64,000 nt of DNA from Paraburkholderia aromaticivorans (GCF_002278075.1 NZ_CP022989.1:1550001-1614000), one strand, 5' to 3'; shown: positions 39,749 through 48,977, counted from the first letter of the stretch. Numbers and translations: made by a program. The notes: generated by a model not told the origin, from the sequence alone.

Positions 39749-39770
39749 GATTGTGACTGATCTGTCACAA
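39749..39770 (+). promoter_or_regulatory. right target duplication and operator-like palindrome
   Basis: GATTGTG (39749-39755) is the right target-site copy. It overlaps a perfect inverted repeat TTGTGAC-N6-GTCACAA (39751-39770) that lay between the tetR-side promoter and the MFS gene before insertion. It resembles a CRP-like site, but its spacing is 2 bp too long for CRP. It could be a second operator in the MFS leader. Confidence 0.45.
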
Positions 39771-39837
39771 GTCCTTTACCGAAGTCGTAAGAATGTGAGC
39801 GGCGCGGCCTGCAAGGCAGGCGTCGATTGGAGAACCG

Positions 39838-41121
39838 ATGAACTGGGCAGCGAAACTGATTGGCGGGCGTTTTCATTACGGCTGGTTGACCGTCGCGGTG
39901 GTGTTTCTGGTGCTGCTGGCGGCGGCGGGCACGCGCGCCACGCCGAGTGTGATGATGGTGCCGCTCGAGCACCAGTTCGGCTGGAGCCGCGCAACGATCT
40001 CACTGGCGATTTCGGTGAACATCGCGTTGTACGGTCTGATGGGGCCGTTCGCGGCCGCGGCGATGCAGCGGTTCGGCGTGCGTCCCACGCTGCTGGCCGC
40101 ACTCGGCACGATGGCGGCGGGCGTGGCGCTCTCGTCGTTGATGACTCACCCATGGCAAATGGTGCTGATCTGGGGCGTGATGGTCGGCGGCTCGACGGGC
40201 GTCGCGGCGCTGTCGTTGTCGGCGACCGTGGTGACGCGCTGGTTCACCACGCGGCGTGGCCTCGTCATGGGCATCCTCACGGCCAGCTCGGCGACCGGCC
40301 AGCTGGTGTTCCTGCCGATGCTCGCGGCCATCGCCGAGCATTACGGCTGGCGGCAAGTGGTGTGGGTCGTCGCCATCGCTGCCGCGATCGTGATTCCGCT
40401 GGTGGCGTTTCTGCTGCCCGAACGGCCGGCCGACATGAAGCTGCGTCCGTACGGCGAGCCGCACGATACGCCCATCAACAGCGCCGTCACCAAACAGAAT
40501 CCGCTGGCTATCGCGTTCGGCACACTCGCCATGGCGAGCAAAACACGCGACTTCTGGCTGCTGTTTTTCAGCTTCTTTATCTGTGGCGCGAGCACCAACG
40601 GCTACGTGGGCACCCATCTGATCGCGATGTGCGGCGACTACGGCATGACCGAAGTGCAGGGCGCTTCGCTGCTCGCCGCCATGGGCATCTTCGATCTGTT
40701 CGGCACGACGCTCTCAGGCTGGTTGTCCGACCGCTTCAATAGCCGCGTGCTGCTGTTCTGGTACTACGGCCTGCGCGGCTTGTCGCTGATGTATCTGCCG
40801 CACGCGTTCGGCATCGACTTCTTCGGTCTACCGCTGTTCGCCGTGTTCTACGGCCTCGACTGGATCGCCACCGTGCCACCCACGGTGCGTCTGGCCACCG
40901 ACGTCTACGGCAAGGAAGCGGCGCCGGTGGTGTTCGGCTGGGTCGTCGCCGGCCACCAGCTCGGCGCGGCGTTCGCGGCCCTTGGCGCGGGCATGCTGCG
41001 CGCGAGCCTTGGCACCTACACGGTGGCGTCGATGATTTCGGGCGGCTTGTGCCTCGTGGCGGCGGTGATCGTGTTGCGGATCAACAGGCCCGCCAGAGCG
41101 CCGGCAGCGCAGGCGGTGTGA
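39838..41121 (+). CDS. major facilitator superfamily transporter
   Basis: Twelve-helix MFS carrier (427 aa). Helices begin WLTVAVVFLVLLAAAG and continue through GLMGPFAAAAMQRFGVRP (motif A-like loop) and WFTTRRGLVMGILTASSATGQ. Cytosolic SDRFNSRVLL marks the sixth-seventh half repeat. It looks like the COG2223/OxlT-type carriers for organic acids or drugs; the substrate is unknown. GGAGAA precedes the ATG. It was probably controlled by the TetR-type operator at 37168, from which the IS21 element now separates it by 2.5 kb. Confidence 0.87.
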   Translation: MNWAAKLIGGRFHYGWLTVAVVFLVLLAAAGTRATPSVMMVPLEHQFGWSRATISLAISVNIALYGLMGPFAAAAMQRFGVRPTLLAALGTMAAGVALSSLMTHPWQMVLIWGVMVGGSTGVAALSLSATVVTRWFTTRRGLVMGILTASSATGQLVFLPMLAAIAEHYGWRQVVWVVAIAAAIVIPLVAFLLPERPADMKLRPYGEPHDTPINSAVTKQNPLAIAFGTLAMASKTRDFWLLFFSFFICGASTNGYVGTHLIAMCGDYGMTEVQGASLLAAMGIFDLFGTTLSGWLSDRFNSRVLLFWYYGLRGLSLMYLPHAFGIDFFGLPLFAVFYGLDWIATVPPTVRLATDVYGKEAAPVVFGWVVAGHQLGAAFAALGAGMLRASLGTYTVASMISGGLCLVAAVIVLRINRPARAPAAQAV

Positions 41122-41309
41122 GGCCGCACGTCGCGAGCGGAGCACTGCACGATTGTTGGGAACCGCGGCTCCGTATGGGGCCGTTTCGCTGGGGATGCCG
41201 GCGTGCAAACAAACTGTTCGCTCGATGGAGCATGCGCGCCGAAGCCCGGTTATGCTATGTGACCCCGGGCACCCGCCCGTCGATCATGAATTTCGACCGA
41301 GAGAAGCGC

Positions 41310-41903
41310 ATGACCAACAAACCCGCCCCTACCGCAGTCGCCATTCACGAGCTGATTGCAGGCCGCTGGAGCCCGCGCGCGTATTCGAGCGAGCCGGTGA
41401 GCCGCGAGCATCTGCAATCCGTGCTCGAAGCGGCACGCTGGGCGCCGTCTTCGTACAACGCGCAGCCGTGGCGTTTTCTCGTATTCGACCGCAGCGTCGA
41501 TGAAGTCTCGTTCAAGCAGGCCTTTGCCACGCTGGTGCCGTTCAACCAGGGCTGGAACGTGTCGGCGCCGGTGCTGATCGCGGTGACCACGCACACGCTC
41601 ACCAATAAGGGCGACGTGAATCGCTGCGCACCCTACGACGCGGGCGCCGCGGCGATGGCGCTCGTGTTGCAGGCGCATGCGCTCGGTCTGGCCGCGCACC
41701 AGATGAGCGGTTTTGACCCGAACGCGTTCCGCACGGTGTTCAAGCTGCCGAGCGACGTCGACGTGATCGCGATTATTTCGCTCGGTCACTACGGCGAAGT
41801 CGACAAGCTGGATCCGGTGTTGCGCGAGCGCGAGAAGTCCGTGCGCCAGCGTTTGCCGCTCGCGGAAATCGCCTATGGCGGCGGCTGGAAGAAGGCGTTC
41901 TAA
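41310..41903 (+). CDS. nitroreductase-family protein
   Basis: FMN-dependent nitroreductase-like oxidoreductase (197 aa). It has the family opening GRWSPRAYSSEPVSREHLQSVLEAARWAPSSYNAQPWRF with the FMN-contacting Arg and Ser residues, DAGAAAMALVLQAHALGLAAHQM, and the C-terminal VIAIISLGHYG. Physiological substrates are unknown. GAGAAG precedes the ATG at 41310; an upstream in-frame ATG at 41286 is possible. Confidence 0.87.
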   Translation: MTNKPAPTAVAIHELIAGRWSPRAYSSEPVSREHLQSVLEAARWAPSSYNAQPWRFLVFDRSVDEVSFKQAFATLVPFNQGWNVSAPVLIAVTTHTLTNKGDVNRCAPYDAGAAAMALVLQAHALGLAAHQMSGFDPNAFRTVFKLPSDVDVIAIISLGHYGEVDKLDPVLREREKSVRQRLPLAEIAYGGGWKKAF

Positions 41904-41961
41904 GCAGCTTGAGTTCGTCCGTCGAGGCAGAAAGAACGCGCGGCGAGAACCGCGCGTTTTT

Positions 41962-43437
41962 CTATTCTTCGCCCTCCGCGACGCTCGACAGCGGCGTGGC
42001 CACGCTCTCCAGCGACTTGCGCTCCGCATCCACGCCCCAGATCGCCGCGATTACCGCCGCTGCGAGCATCAGCCCCGAGCCGACCAGATAGCCTGAAAAC
42101 ACTGCGCCGCGCTGATGCGTGTCGATCAGCCGGCCGAAGAACGCCGGTCCGGCAATGCCGCCGAGCGCCGTGCCGAATGCGTAGAAGACCGCGATCGCCA
42201 GCGCGCGAATTTCCAGCGGGAACGATTCGCTAACGGTCAGATAGGCCGAACTCGCGGCCGCCGACGCAAAGAAGAAAATCACCATCCACGCGATCGTCTG
42301 CGTGACGACCGTGAGCATTTGCTGCTCGAACAGGTAGCCGCTCAGCGTCAGCAGGATGGCGGACATCGCGTAAGTTGCCGAGATCATTTTGCGTCGGCCG
42401 ATCACGTCGAACAGCCGGCCGAGCAGCAGCGGGCCGAGGAAATTGCCAAGCGCGAAGGGCAGCAGATACCAGCCGATGCGGTCGCCCGGCACGTGGTAGA
42501 AATCGGTGAGCACCAGTGCGTACGTGAAGAAGATCGCGTTGTAGAAGAATGCCTGCGCGGTCATCAGCGACAGGCCGACCAGCGCGCGGCGTCGATGTAC
42601 GTTGAAGAGCGTATGGAACACCTCGCGCAGCGGCGTATGTCCGCGAGCGCGCAGCCGCAGACGCATGAGGTCGTCGTCGGATAGCGTGTGGCCTTCGTGG
42701 CGAAAGCGCGTTTCAATCCCTTCGACGATTGCGCGCGCGTCGCGCTCGTTGCCGTGCGTGAGCAGCCAGCGCGGGCTTTCGGGCACCCAGATGCGCATCG
42801 GCAGAATGCCCAGCGCGAGCACCGCGCCGATGAAGAAGCAGGCGCGCCAGCCCCAGTCGGCCGGCAGCAGATGCGGATCGAGCAGCACCAGCGAGCCGGC
42901 CGCGCCGAGCCCTGCCCCGATCCAGAACGTGCCGTTGATGCCCAGATCGGTCCAGCCTCGCACACGCGCCGGCGTGAACTCCTGGATCGTCGAATTGATT
43001 GCCGTGTATTCGCCGCCGATGCCCGCGCCGGTCAGGAAGCGGAACAGCAGAAAGCTGGCCAGATTCCACGACAGCGCGGTGGCCGCGGTCGCCGCCAAAT
43101 AAAGCGCGAGCGTGATGAAAAACAGCTTGCGACGGCCGAACCGGTCGGTCAGCCAGCCGAACCCGAGTGCGCCCAGCACCGCGCCGGCTATGTACGCGCT
43201 GCCCGCCAGACCGACATCGGCGTTGGTAAAGTGCAACGATGGACTAGACTTCAACGCACTTGCCACCGCGCCCGCGAGCGTCACTTCCAGCCCGTCGAGC
43301 AGCCATGTCACACCCAGCGCCACCACGATCAAGGAGTGAAAGCGAGCCCACGGCAAGCGGTCGAGCCGCGAGGGCAGGTCCGTATCGACCACCGCGGCGG
43401 TTTTTTCGTGGACAGCGGCAGCAGGCGGCGCGCTCAT
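41962..43437 (-). CDS. MFS transporter, sugar/aromatic-acid porter type
   Basis: Twelve-helix carrier of 491 aa with the sugar-porter style motifs. GWLTDRFGRRKLFF is loop 2-3, IGGEYTAINSTIQEFTPARVRG lies after helix 4, PESPRWLLTHG after helix 6, and GRLFDVIGRRKM is the second-half repeat of motif A. It fits the general metabolite:H+ symporter groups. It is divergent from the Hsp70-like gene. The substrate cannot be named. Confidence 0.86.
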   Translation of the reverse strand: MSAPPAAAVHEKTAAVVDTDLPSRLDRLPWARFHSLIVVALGVTWLLDGLEVTLAGAVASALKSSPSLHFTNADVGLAGSAYIAGAVLGALGFGWLTDRFGRRKLFFITLALYLAATAATALSWNLASFLLFRFLTGAGIGGEYTAINSTIQEFTPARVRGWTDLGINGTFWIGAGLGAAGSLVLLDPHLLPADWGWRACFFIGAVLALGILPMRIWVPESPRWLLTHGNERDARAIVEGIETRFRHEGHTLSDDDLMRLRLRARGHTPLREVFHTLFNVHRRRALVGLSLMTAQAFFYNAIFFTYALVLTDFYHVPGDRIGWYLLPFALGNFLGPLLLGRLFDVIGRRKMISATYAMSAILLTLSGYLFEQQMLTVVTQTIAWMVIFFFASAAASSAYLTVSESFPLEIRALAIAVFYAFGTALGGIAGPAFFGRLIDTHQRGAVFSGYLVGSGLMLAAAVIAAIWGVDAERKSLESVATPLSSVAEGEE

Positions 43438-43625
43438 TGCTTGAAGTCTCCTGAATTCCGAAAATTGGCGGCGTATCCTGTCGAAATGAGCAATATTCGT
43501 TCCGTCGAGCCAGGCTTCTCCGTTCTTGCGGCCGCACCCGAAACGTCAGTTGATGCTGATTGGCCTTTCGTGATACAAAGCCGCTCCCCTTCTGTCCGCG
43601 CCAGCCGTGAGCGGCGATTCCTGCC

Positions 43626-44876
43626 ATGAACTATTGCGCGATTGACTTCGGTACTTCCAACTCGGCCGTGGCCGTTCCTGACGGCGGCGCGCTCAAGCTC
43701 GCGCCGGTCGAGGGCGCCTACACGACGCTGCCCACCTCGGTCTTTTTCAACACCGACGAAAACACCCGCGAATTTGGGCGGGCCGCGCTCGCCGCGTACA
43801 TTGACGGCTTCGACGGCCGCCTGATGCGCTCGATGAAGAGCATTCTCGGCTCGCCGCTCGCCGAGAATTCCACCGATCTGGGCGACGGCTCCGCGATCAA
43901 GTACACCGACGTGATCGCGATTTTCATCGATCACCTCAAGCGCTCGGCCGAAACAAGCGCCGGCGGCCCGATCAGCCGCGCCGTGCTGGGCCGCCCGGTG
44001 TTTTTCGTCGACGACGACCCGCGCGCCGACCAGATGGCGCAGCGTCAACTCGAAGCGGCGGCGCGCTCGGTCGGTCTGCAGGAGATCCACTTTCAGTATG
44101 AGCCGATCGCGGCCGCGTTCGACTACGAATCGCATCTGACGGAAGAAGGGCTCGTGCTGGTGGCCGACATCGGCGGCGGCACCTCGGACTTCTCGCTGGT
44201 GCGGGTCGGACCGGAACGCATGAAGCGCGTCGAGCGCAAGGACGACGTGCTGGCCCATCATGGCGTGCACGTCGCGGGAACGGATTTCGACCGTCGCGTG
44301 GAACTGGCGACGATCCTGCGCGAATTGGGCTATCAGACGCTGGACCCGGAAGGCCGCGAGATCCCGAACCGGGTCTATTTCGATCTAGCGACCTGGCATC
44401 TGATCAACACCGTCTACGCCCCGAAGCGCGTCAGCGAACTCGCGCTGATGCGGCACCTGTTCACCGAGGTCAAGCATCACGACCGCCTGATGCGGGTCGT
44501 GGACCGTCGTTTGGGCCACGCGCTGGCGGCGCATGCGGAAGAGGCGAAGATCGGCGTGGCGGCGGGCGGCGAGACCGTGATCGATCTCGACGAAGTGGAA
44601 GACGACCTGCGCCTCGCGTTCGACGAAGCACAACTCATCCAGGCCGGGCAGGAGGAAACGCGGCGCATCGTGCAGGCGGCGCGCGACACGGTGCAGTCGG
44701 CCGGTGTCACGACACGCGAACTCAGCGCGATTTATTTCACCGGCGGCTCGACGGGTCTGGCGTTTTTATCGAGCGCATTGGCGGCGGCGTTTCCCGATGC
44801 CAAGGCGGTATTCGGCGACCGTCTCGCGAGTGTGGCAACCGGGCTCGGTATTCACGCGCGTCGTCTGTTCGGATAA
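43626..44876 (+). CDS. Hsp70-like protein (YegD type)
   Basis: A stand-alone Hsp70 homologue (416 aa). It contains the nucleotide-binding domain (CAIDFGTSNSAVAV, the phosphate-1 loop; VLVADIGGGTSDFSLVRV, phosphate 2; AIYFTGGSTGLAFLSSAL, the adenosine loop) but lacks the usual C-terminal peptide-binding domain and lid. This matches the YegD branch of putative chaperones, whose clients are unknown. No DnaJ or GrpE gene is nearby. Confidence 0.85.
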   Translation: MNYCAIDFGTSNSAVAVPDGGALKLAPVEGAYTTLPTSVFFNTDENTREFGRAALAAYIDGFDGRLMRSMKSILGSPLAENSTDLGDGSAIKYTDVIAIFIDHLKRSAETSAGGPISRAVLGRPVFFVDDDPRADQMAQRQLEAAARSVGLQEIHFQYEPIAAAFDYESHLTEEGLVLVADIGGGTSDFSLVRVGPERMKRVERKDDVLAHHGVHVAGTDFDRRVELATILRELGYQTLDPEGREIPNRVYFDLATWHLINTVYAPKRVSELALMRHLFTEVKHHDRLMRVVDRRLGHALAAHAEEAKIGVAAGGETVIDLDEVEDDLRLAFDEAQLIQAGQEETRRIVQAARDTVQSAGVTTRELSAIYFTGGSTGLAFLSSALAAAFPDAKAVFGDRLASVATGLGIHARRLFG

Positions 44877-44933
44877 CCAAAGATTACCAATCGCAATTAG
44901 CGAAGATAATCGCTTCTGCTGTTGCAGCAGATA

Positions 44934-44963
44934 TAAAAAAACCCCGCCGAGGCGGGGTTTTTT
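44934..44963. terminator. bidirectional intrinsic terminator
   Basis: The stem CCCCGCC/GGCGGGG has a 2-nt GA spacer and is flanked by an A-run on the left and a T-run on the right. It can end both the Hsp70-like gene (plus) and cspA (minus), which converge here. Confidence 0.9.
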
Positions 44964-44986
44964 GCGTCCAGAAGGAAGCGTGTCGC

Positions 44987-45190
44987 TTACACCGGCTTGA
45001 TGTTAGCAGCTTGCTTGCCCTTCGGGCCCGTCTTCACTTCAAACGTAACCTTTTGGTTTTCTTGCAGCGTCTTGAAGCCTTCCGTGCGGATTTCCGAGAA
45101 ATGCGCGAACAGATCTTCGCCACCGCCGTCCGGCGTGATGAAGCCAAAGCCCTTTGCGTCATTGAACCACTTGACGGTACCGGTTTCCAT
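44987..45190 (-). CDS. cspA: cold-shock protein CspA family
   Basis: A 67-aa single cold-shock domain with the RNA-binding motifs KGFGFI (RNP1) and DLFAHF (RNP2). It starts [17 protein letters not shown] and ends [18 protein letters not shown] stands before the ATG. A strong promoter about 150 bases upstream gives a long leader, as expected for cspA-type mRNAs that respond to temperature. Which paralogue it is cannot be told from sequence alone. Confidence 0.93.
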   Translation of the reverse strand: METGTVKWFNDAKGFGFITPDGGGEDLFAHFSEIRTEGFKTLQENQKVTFEVKTGPKGKQAANIKPV

Positions 45191-45337
45191 ATTACTTGTT
45201 CCTAAAGATGGTAAATAAGGCCGAAGCCCAGAGAGTGCATGAAAATCAAGGAAGGGGGTAATGGGACCAACCGGAGTACCGTTGATGGGCGAACTACGAA
45301 AGACCAATTCACTCGCCGCTTGAAATCCTGCCCGAAC

Positions 45338-45366
45338 GTTATACGGCGATTTTGAGAGAAGGTCAA
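45338..45366 (-). promoter_or_regulatory. cspA sigma-70 promoter
   Basis: On the minus strand TTGACC (45361-45366) and TATAAC (45338-45343) are separated by exactly 17 bp. Transcription would start near 45331, leaving a leader of about 140 nt before the cspA ATG, comparable to the long untranslated leader of E. coli cspA. Confidence 0.75.
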
Positions 45367-45672
45367 CAGTCTCCACACAACTTTACGTACTTTCGGGGAA
45401 CAGGCGCAAAAATTGCTTACAAACCTTGCTATTCGTCCGAGTTTTTTGCTAGGGAGAACCCTTAGTTTCGCTGCAGGGCCTGGGTGCAACCGTTAAACTA
45501 CGCGCCGCGCGTCGGTTGCACCTGATCGGGATGGAACGTCGCGCAAACATGTGCGTCACCCCGTCTCCCAACGCCACAGGCGTTGTCACGCGGTGCCGAC
45601 ATGGTTCTGCTGCAAACTTGCATGGGCCGGAGCAAATGCTAAGCACTACCTCTGGCCGACACAGGAGAAGAT
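45367..45672. other. intergenic region between cspA promoter and permease
   Basis: About 306 bases separating divergent genes. It must hold the permease promoter, but I find no clear consensus pair. ORFs here have no recognisable product. GGAG at 45664 serves the permease GTG. Confidence 0.4.
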
Positions 45673-47268
45673 GTGAAAAGTTCTATACAACGGAACATCG
45701 GGCCGTTTGCGCTAATGCTCACCGGCTTGGGTTCGATCATCGGATCGGGCTGGCTGTTCGGCGCGTGGAAGGCTGCAAAAATTGCCGGGCCCGCTGCCAT
45801 TTGTGCATGGGTGATCGGCGCGGTCGTGATTCTCGCGATCGCATTGACGTACGCCGAGCTCGGCGCGATGTTCCCGGAATCCGGCGGCATGGTCCGTTAT
45901 GCGCGCTATTCGCACGGGGCGCTGGTCGGCTTCATCAGCGCATGGGCGAACTGGATCGCAATCGTTTCGGTTATTCCCATCGAAGCTGAAGCATCCATTC
46001 AATATATGAGTACGTGGCCCTATCCATGGGCGCACGCGCTATTCGTCGACGGGTCATTAACCACCAACGGGTTATTGCTCTCCGCGGCACTCGTGATCAT
46101 TTACTTCTTGCTGAACTACTGGGGCGTGAAGCTGTTCGCGCGCGCCAATTCGGCGATCACGATCTTCAAGTTCCTGATCCCCGGCGCGACGATTCTCGGC
46201 CTGATGCTGACGGGCTTTCACAAGGAAAACTTCGGCGAGGTGAGCACCTTCGCACCGTACGGCTGGTCGGCGGTGCTGACCGCCGTGGCGACGAGCGGCA
46301 TCGTGTTCGCGTTCAACGGCTTCCAGAGCCCGATCAACCTTGCCGGCGAAGCGCGCAATCCGGCGAGGAGCGTGCCGTTCGCGGTGATCGGCTCGATCCT
46401 GCTCGCCCTGGTGATCTACGTGCTGCTGCAAGTCGCGTATATCGGCGCGGTGAACCCGAGCGACGTGGTGAAAGGCTGGAGCCACTTCAACTTCGCGTCG
46501 CCCTTCGCCGAACTGGCGATCGCGCTGAACCTGAACTGGCTGGCAATCCTGCTCTACGTCGACGCATTCGTTAGCCCGAGCGGCACCGGTACGACCTATA
46601 TGGCGACCACCAGCCGCATGATCTACGCGATGGAGCGCAACAACACGATGCCGAAGATGTTCGGCAACGTGCACCCGTTCTACGGCGTGCCGCGTCAGGC
46701 CATGTGGTTCAACCTGCTGGTGTCGTTCATTTTCCTGTTCTTCTTCCGCGGCTGGAGTTCGCTGGCGGCGGTGATCTCGGTCGCCACGGTGATTTCGTAC
46801 CTGACCGGCCCAATCAGCCTGATGTCCCTGCGCCGCGCGGCAACGGACCTCGACCGTCCGTTGCACATTCCGGGCATGAAGATCATTGCGCCGTTCGCGT
46901 TCGTTTGCGCGTCGCTGATCCTGTACTGGGCGAAGTGGCCGCTGACCGGCGAGATCATTCTGCTGATGGTCGTCGCTCTGCCGGTGTACTTCTACTTTCA
47001 GGCGAAGTCGGGTTTTGCCGGCTGGGGACGTGATCTGAAGGCGGCGTGGTGGCTGGTCGCTTATCTGCCGGTGATGGCGATTCTGTCGCTGATCGGCAGC
47101 AAGCAGTTCGGCGGTCACGACCTGATCCCTTACGGCTGGGACATGCTGGTGGTTATCGCGTTTTCGCTAGTGTTTTACTACTGGGGCGTGAATAGCGGCT
47201 ATCGCTCGGAATATCTGGATGAGCGCCAGGAGCATGACGAAGTGCTCGAAGGCATCGGTGCTCACTAA
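45673..47268 (+). CDS. APC-superfamily amino-acid permease
   Basis: Twelve-helix amino-acid transporter of 531 aa. It opens with GPFALMLTGLGSIIGSGWLFG (the helix-1 GSIIGSGW substrate loop) and continues with ALTYAELGAMFPESGGMVRY. FNGFQSPINLAGEARNPARSVP is the helix-6 region. It resembles the aspartate:proton symporter group (YveA-like) but specificity is not proven. It uses GTG with GGAG 5 bases upstream. A terminator follows. Confidence 0.87.
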   Translation: MKSSIQRNIGPFALMLTGLGSIIGSGWLFGAWKAAKIAGPAAICAWVIGAVVILAIALTYAELGAMFPESGGMVRYARYSHGALVGFISAWANWIAIVSVIPIEAEASIQYMSTWPYPWAHALFVDGSLTTNGLLLSAALVIIYFLLNYWGVKLFARANSAITIFKFLIPGATILGLMLTGFHKENFGEVSTFAPYGWSAVLTAVATSGIVFAFNGFQSPINLAGEARNPARSVPFAVIGSILLALVIYVLLQVAYIGAVNPSDVVKGWSHFNFASPFAELAIALNLNWLAILLYVDAFVSPSGTGTTYMATTSRMIYAMERNNTMPKMFGNVHPFYGVPRQAMWFNLLVSFIFLFFFRGWSSLAAVISVATVISYLTGPISLMSLRRAATDLDRPLHIPGMKIIAPFAFVCASLILYWAKWPLTGEIILLMVVALPVYFYFQAKSGFAGWGRDLKAAWWLVAYLPVMAILSLIGSKQFGGHDLIPYGWDMLVVIAFSLVFYYWGVNSGYRSEYLDERQEHDEVLEGIGAH

Positions 47269-47316
47269 GGTGCCGCGCTGAGTCTGCTAGCGGGATCGCT
47301 CCCGGATCCGCTGTAG

Positions 47317-47354
47317 AAAACCCCCGTCTGGATTGCTCCAGGCGGGGGTTTTTG
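47317..47354 (+). terminator. intrinsic terminator after permease
   Basis: The long stem AAAACCCCCG-CTGG pairs with CCAG-CGGGGGTTTT (one bulge) and ends in a T-run. It lies about 50 bases past the permease stop and could also serve the convergent dioxygenase gene. Confidence 0.88.
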
Positions 47355-47394
47355 TTTGCAGCCGTGAGGTCATGCGCTAGAAGCGCCCGCCGGA

Positions 47395-48180
47395 TCAGGC
47401 GGTGCCGAACACGTAGTTCGTCATGGCAAGCGAGCGCTGATACGTTCCAAGCGACTGGATGGTCAGCGAATAATCGTCGTCCGCCGCGCCCAATGCCGCG
47501 AAGACGGGTAGCAGATGCTCGTCGGTCGGGTGCATCAGCACTGCGTGCGGCGCCTGGCGGCGGTAGTCGAACAGCGCATCGATATCGTGCGCGGCGAGCT
47601 TTTCCTCGAACCAGCCGGTGAATTCGGCGACGCGCGGATCGGCATCCTCGGGGCGCGCGGAGAAGTCGGCGGCGCGCAGGTTGTGCGTGATCTGGCCGGA
47701 GCCGATCACCATCACGCCGTCGTCTCTCAGCGAACGCAGCGCTCGGCCGACGCGGAAGTGATGCGCCGCGTCCTTATTCGGCTGGATGGACAACTGGGCG
47801 ACGGGCACGTCGGCGTGTGGGAACATGAGCAGCATCGGTACCCATGCGCCGTGGTCGAGTCCGTGCGGCTGGGCGTCCGCGAGGATGCCGTTGTCGTTGA
47901 GCAGCACGGCGGCACGGCGCGCCACGTCCGGCGCGCCCGGAGCGGGGTACTGGATCTCGTACAACTGGCGCGGAAAGCCGTAGAAGTCGTGAATGGTTTC
48001 CGGCGCCGTCGACGTGCTCGCCACCGGCTGCGCCGTGCCCCAATGGGCCGAGAGCATCAGCACCGATTCGGGACGCGGCAGTTGCGCGCCAAGTGTGCCG
48101 AATTCGGCGGACGGCAACGATGGGTCGATCGGCAGCGTGGGAGCGCCGTGCGACAGGAAAAGCGAAGGCAAGCGGTTCAT
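47395..48180 (-). CDS. DODA-type extradiol dioxygenase
   Basis: Class III extradiol ring-cleavage enzyme (261 aa) related to E. coli YgiD (4,5-DOPA dioxygenase). Candidate metal-ligand and catalytic residues lie in LFLSHGAPTLP (His), LSAHWGT (His), HGLDHGAWVPMLLMF (His) and MHPTDEHLLPVFAALGAA (His/Glu). The natural substrate in bacteria is unclear. It is convergent with the permease gene. Confidence 0.88.
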   Translation of the reverse strand: MNRLPSLFLSHGAPTLPIDPSLPSAEFGTLGAQLPRPESVLMLSAHWGTAQPVASTSTAPETIHDFYGFPRQLYEIQYPAPGAPDVARRAAVLLNDNGILADAQPHGLDHGAWVPMLLMFPHADVPVAQLSIQPNKDAAHHFRVGRALRSLRDDGVMVIGSGQITHNLRAADFSARPEDADPRVAEFTGWFEEKLAAHDIDALFDYRRQAPHAVLMHPTDEHLLPVFAALGAADDDYSLTIQSLGTYQRSLAMTNYVFGTA

Positions 48181-48334
48181 GGCAGCAGCGCCGCTGCTTA
48201 AGTGCGGCGCAAAGATTGGGCTGCTACCAATATAGGGGCGAACGGCTGTTTGATAAACGGGCTAAAAAGGAATTGATTGTGTCGCAGATGTTGTCAATCT
48301 GCGCACATGCACAGACTTAGCCACGCCGCGCCCG

Positions 48335-48934
48335 CTATTCCTGAGCGCCGCGCAGCCCAGCCCACGACGGCGACATGGCCGGCCCGAGCGCGAACAGATC
48401 CAGCACGCGCGCCACGGTGTGATCGACCATTTCGTCGATGGAAGCGGGTTGGTTGTAGAAAGCGGGCAAGGGCGGAAAGATCACGCCGCCCATCTCGGTA
48501 ACGGCCGTCATGTTGCGCAGATGCGCGAGATTAAACGGCGTTTCGCGCACCAGCAGCACGAGGCGGCGGCGCTCCTTGAGCGTGACGTCGGCGGCGCGCG
48601 TGATCAGGTTGTCCGAGAAACCGTGTGCGACGCTGGCGAGCGTCTTCATCGAGCAAGGGGCGACCACCATGCCGTCGGTGGCAAACGAGCCGGACGCGAT
48701 GCTTGCGCCGACGTCGCGCACCGAATGGACGACATCCGCGAGCGGATGCACATCTTCTTTGCTCAACTGGAGTTCGTGCTGGATATTGAGCCACCCCGCG
48801 CTCGAAATCAGCAGGTGGCTTTCCACGCCGCCCAGCCGGCGCAGCGTTTCGAGCAGCCGGATGCCGTAGATGGCGCCGGTCGCGCCGGTGATCGCGACGA
48901 TCAGCCGGCGTGGCGCCGCAGCGCGTGTTGTCAT
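48335..48934 (-). CDS. ubiX: flavin prenyltransferase UbiX
   Basis: Makes the prenylated FMN cofactor used by UbiD-type decarboxylases in ubiquinone synthesis (199 aa). FMN- and prenyl-binding segments are VAITGATGAIYGIRLLETL, SFATDGMVVAPCSMKTLASVAHG, LKERRRLVLLVRETPFNLAHLRNM and GGVIFPPLPAFYNQPASIDEMVDH. The start at 48934 removes a 19-residue upstream extension that is not family-like. It is the last gene of the hemA-prfA-prmC-grxD-ubiX run. Confidence 0.94.
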   Translation of the reverse strand: MTTRAAAPRRLIVAITGATGAIYGIRLLETLRRLGGVESHLLISSAGWLNIQHELQLSKEDVHPLADVVHSVRDVGASIASGSFATDGMVVAPCSMKTLASVAHGFSDNLITRAADVTLKERRRLVLLVRETPFNLAHLRNMTAVTEMGGVIFPPLPAFYNQPASIDEMVDHTVARVLDLFALGPAMSPSWAGLRGAQE

Positions 48935-48977
48935 GGCTCGCGGCGCCGTGGGGGCAGGGTGTGTGGACCGGGGCCGC

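Noticed and set aside
39751..39770. CRP binding site
   Set aside because: The half-sites TGTGA and TCACA are separated by 8 bases rather than 6, so it does not fit the CRP consensus.
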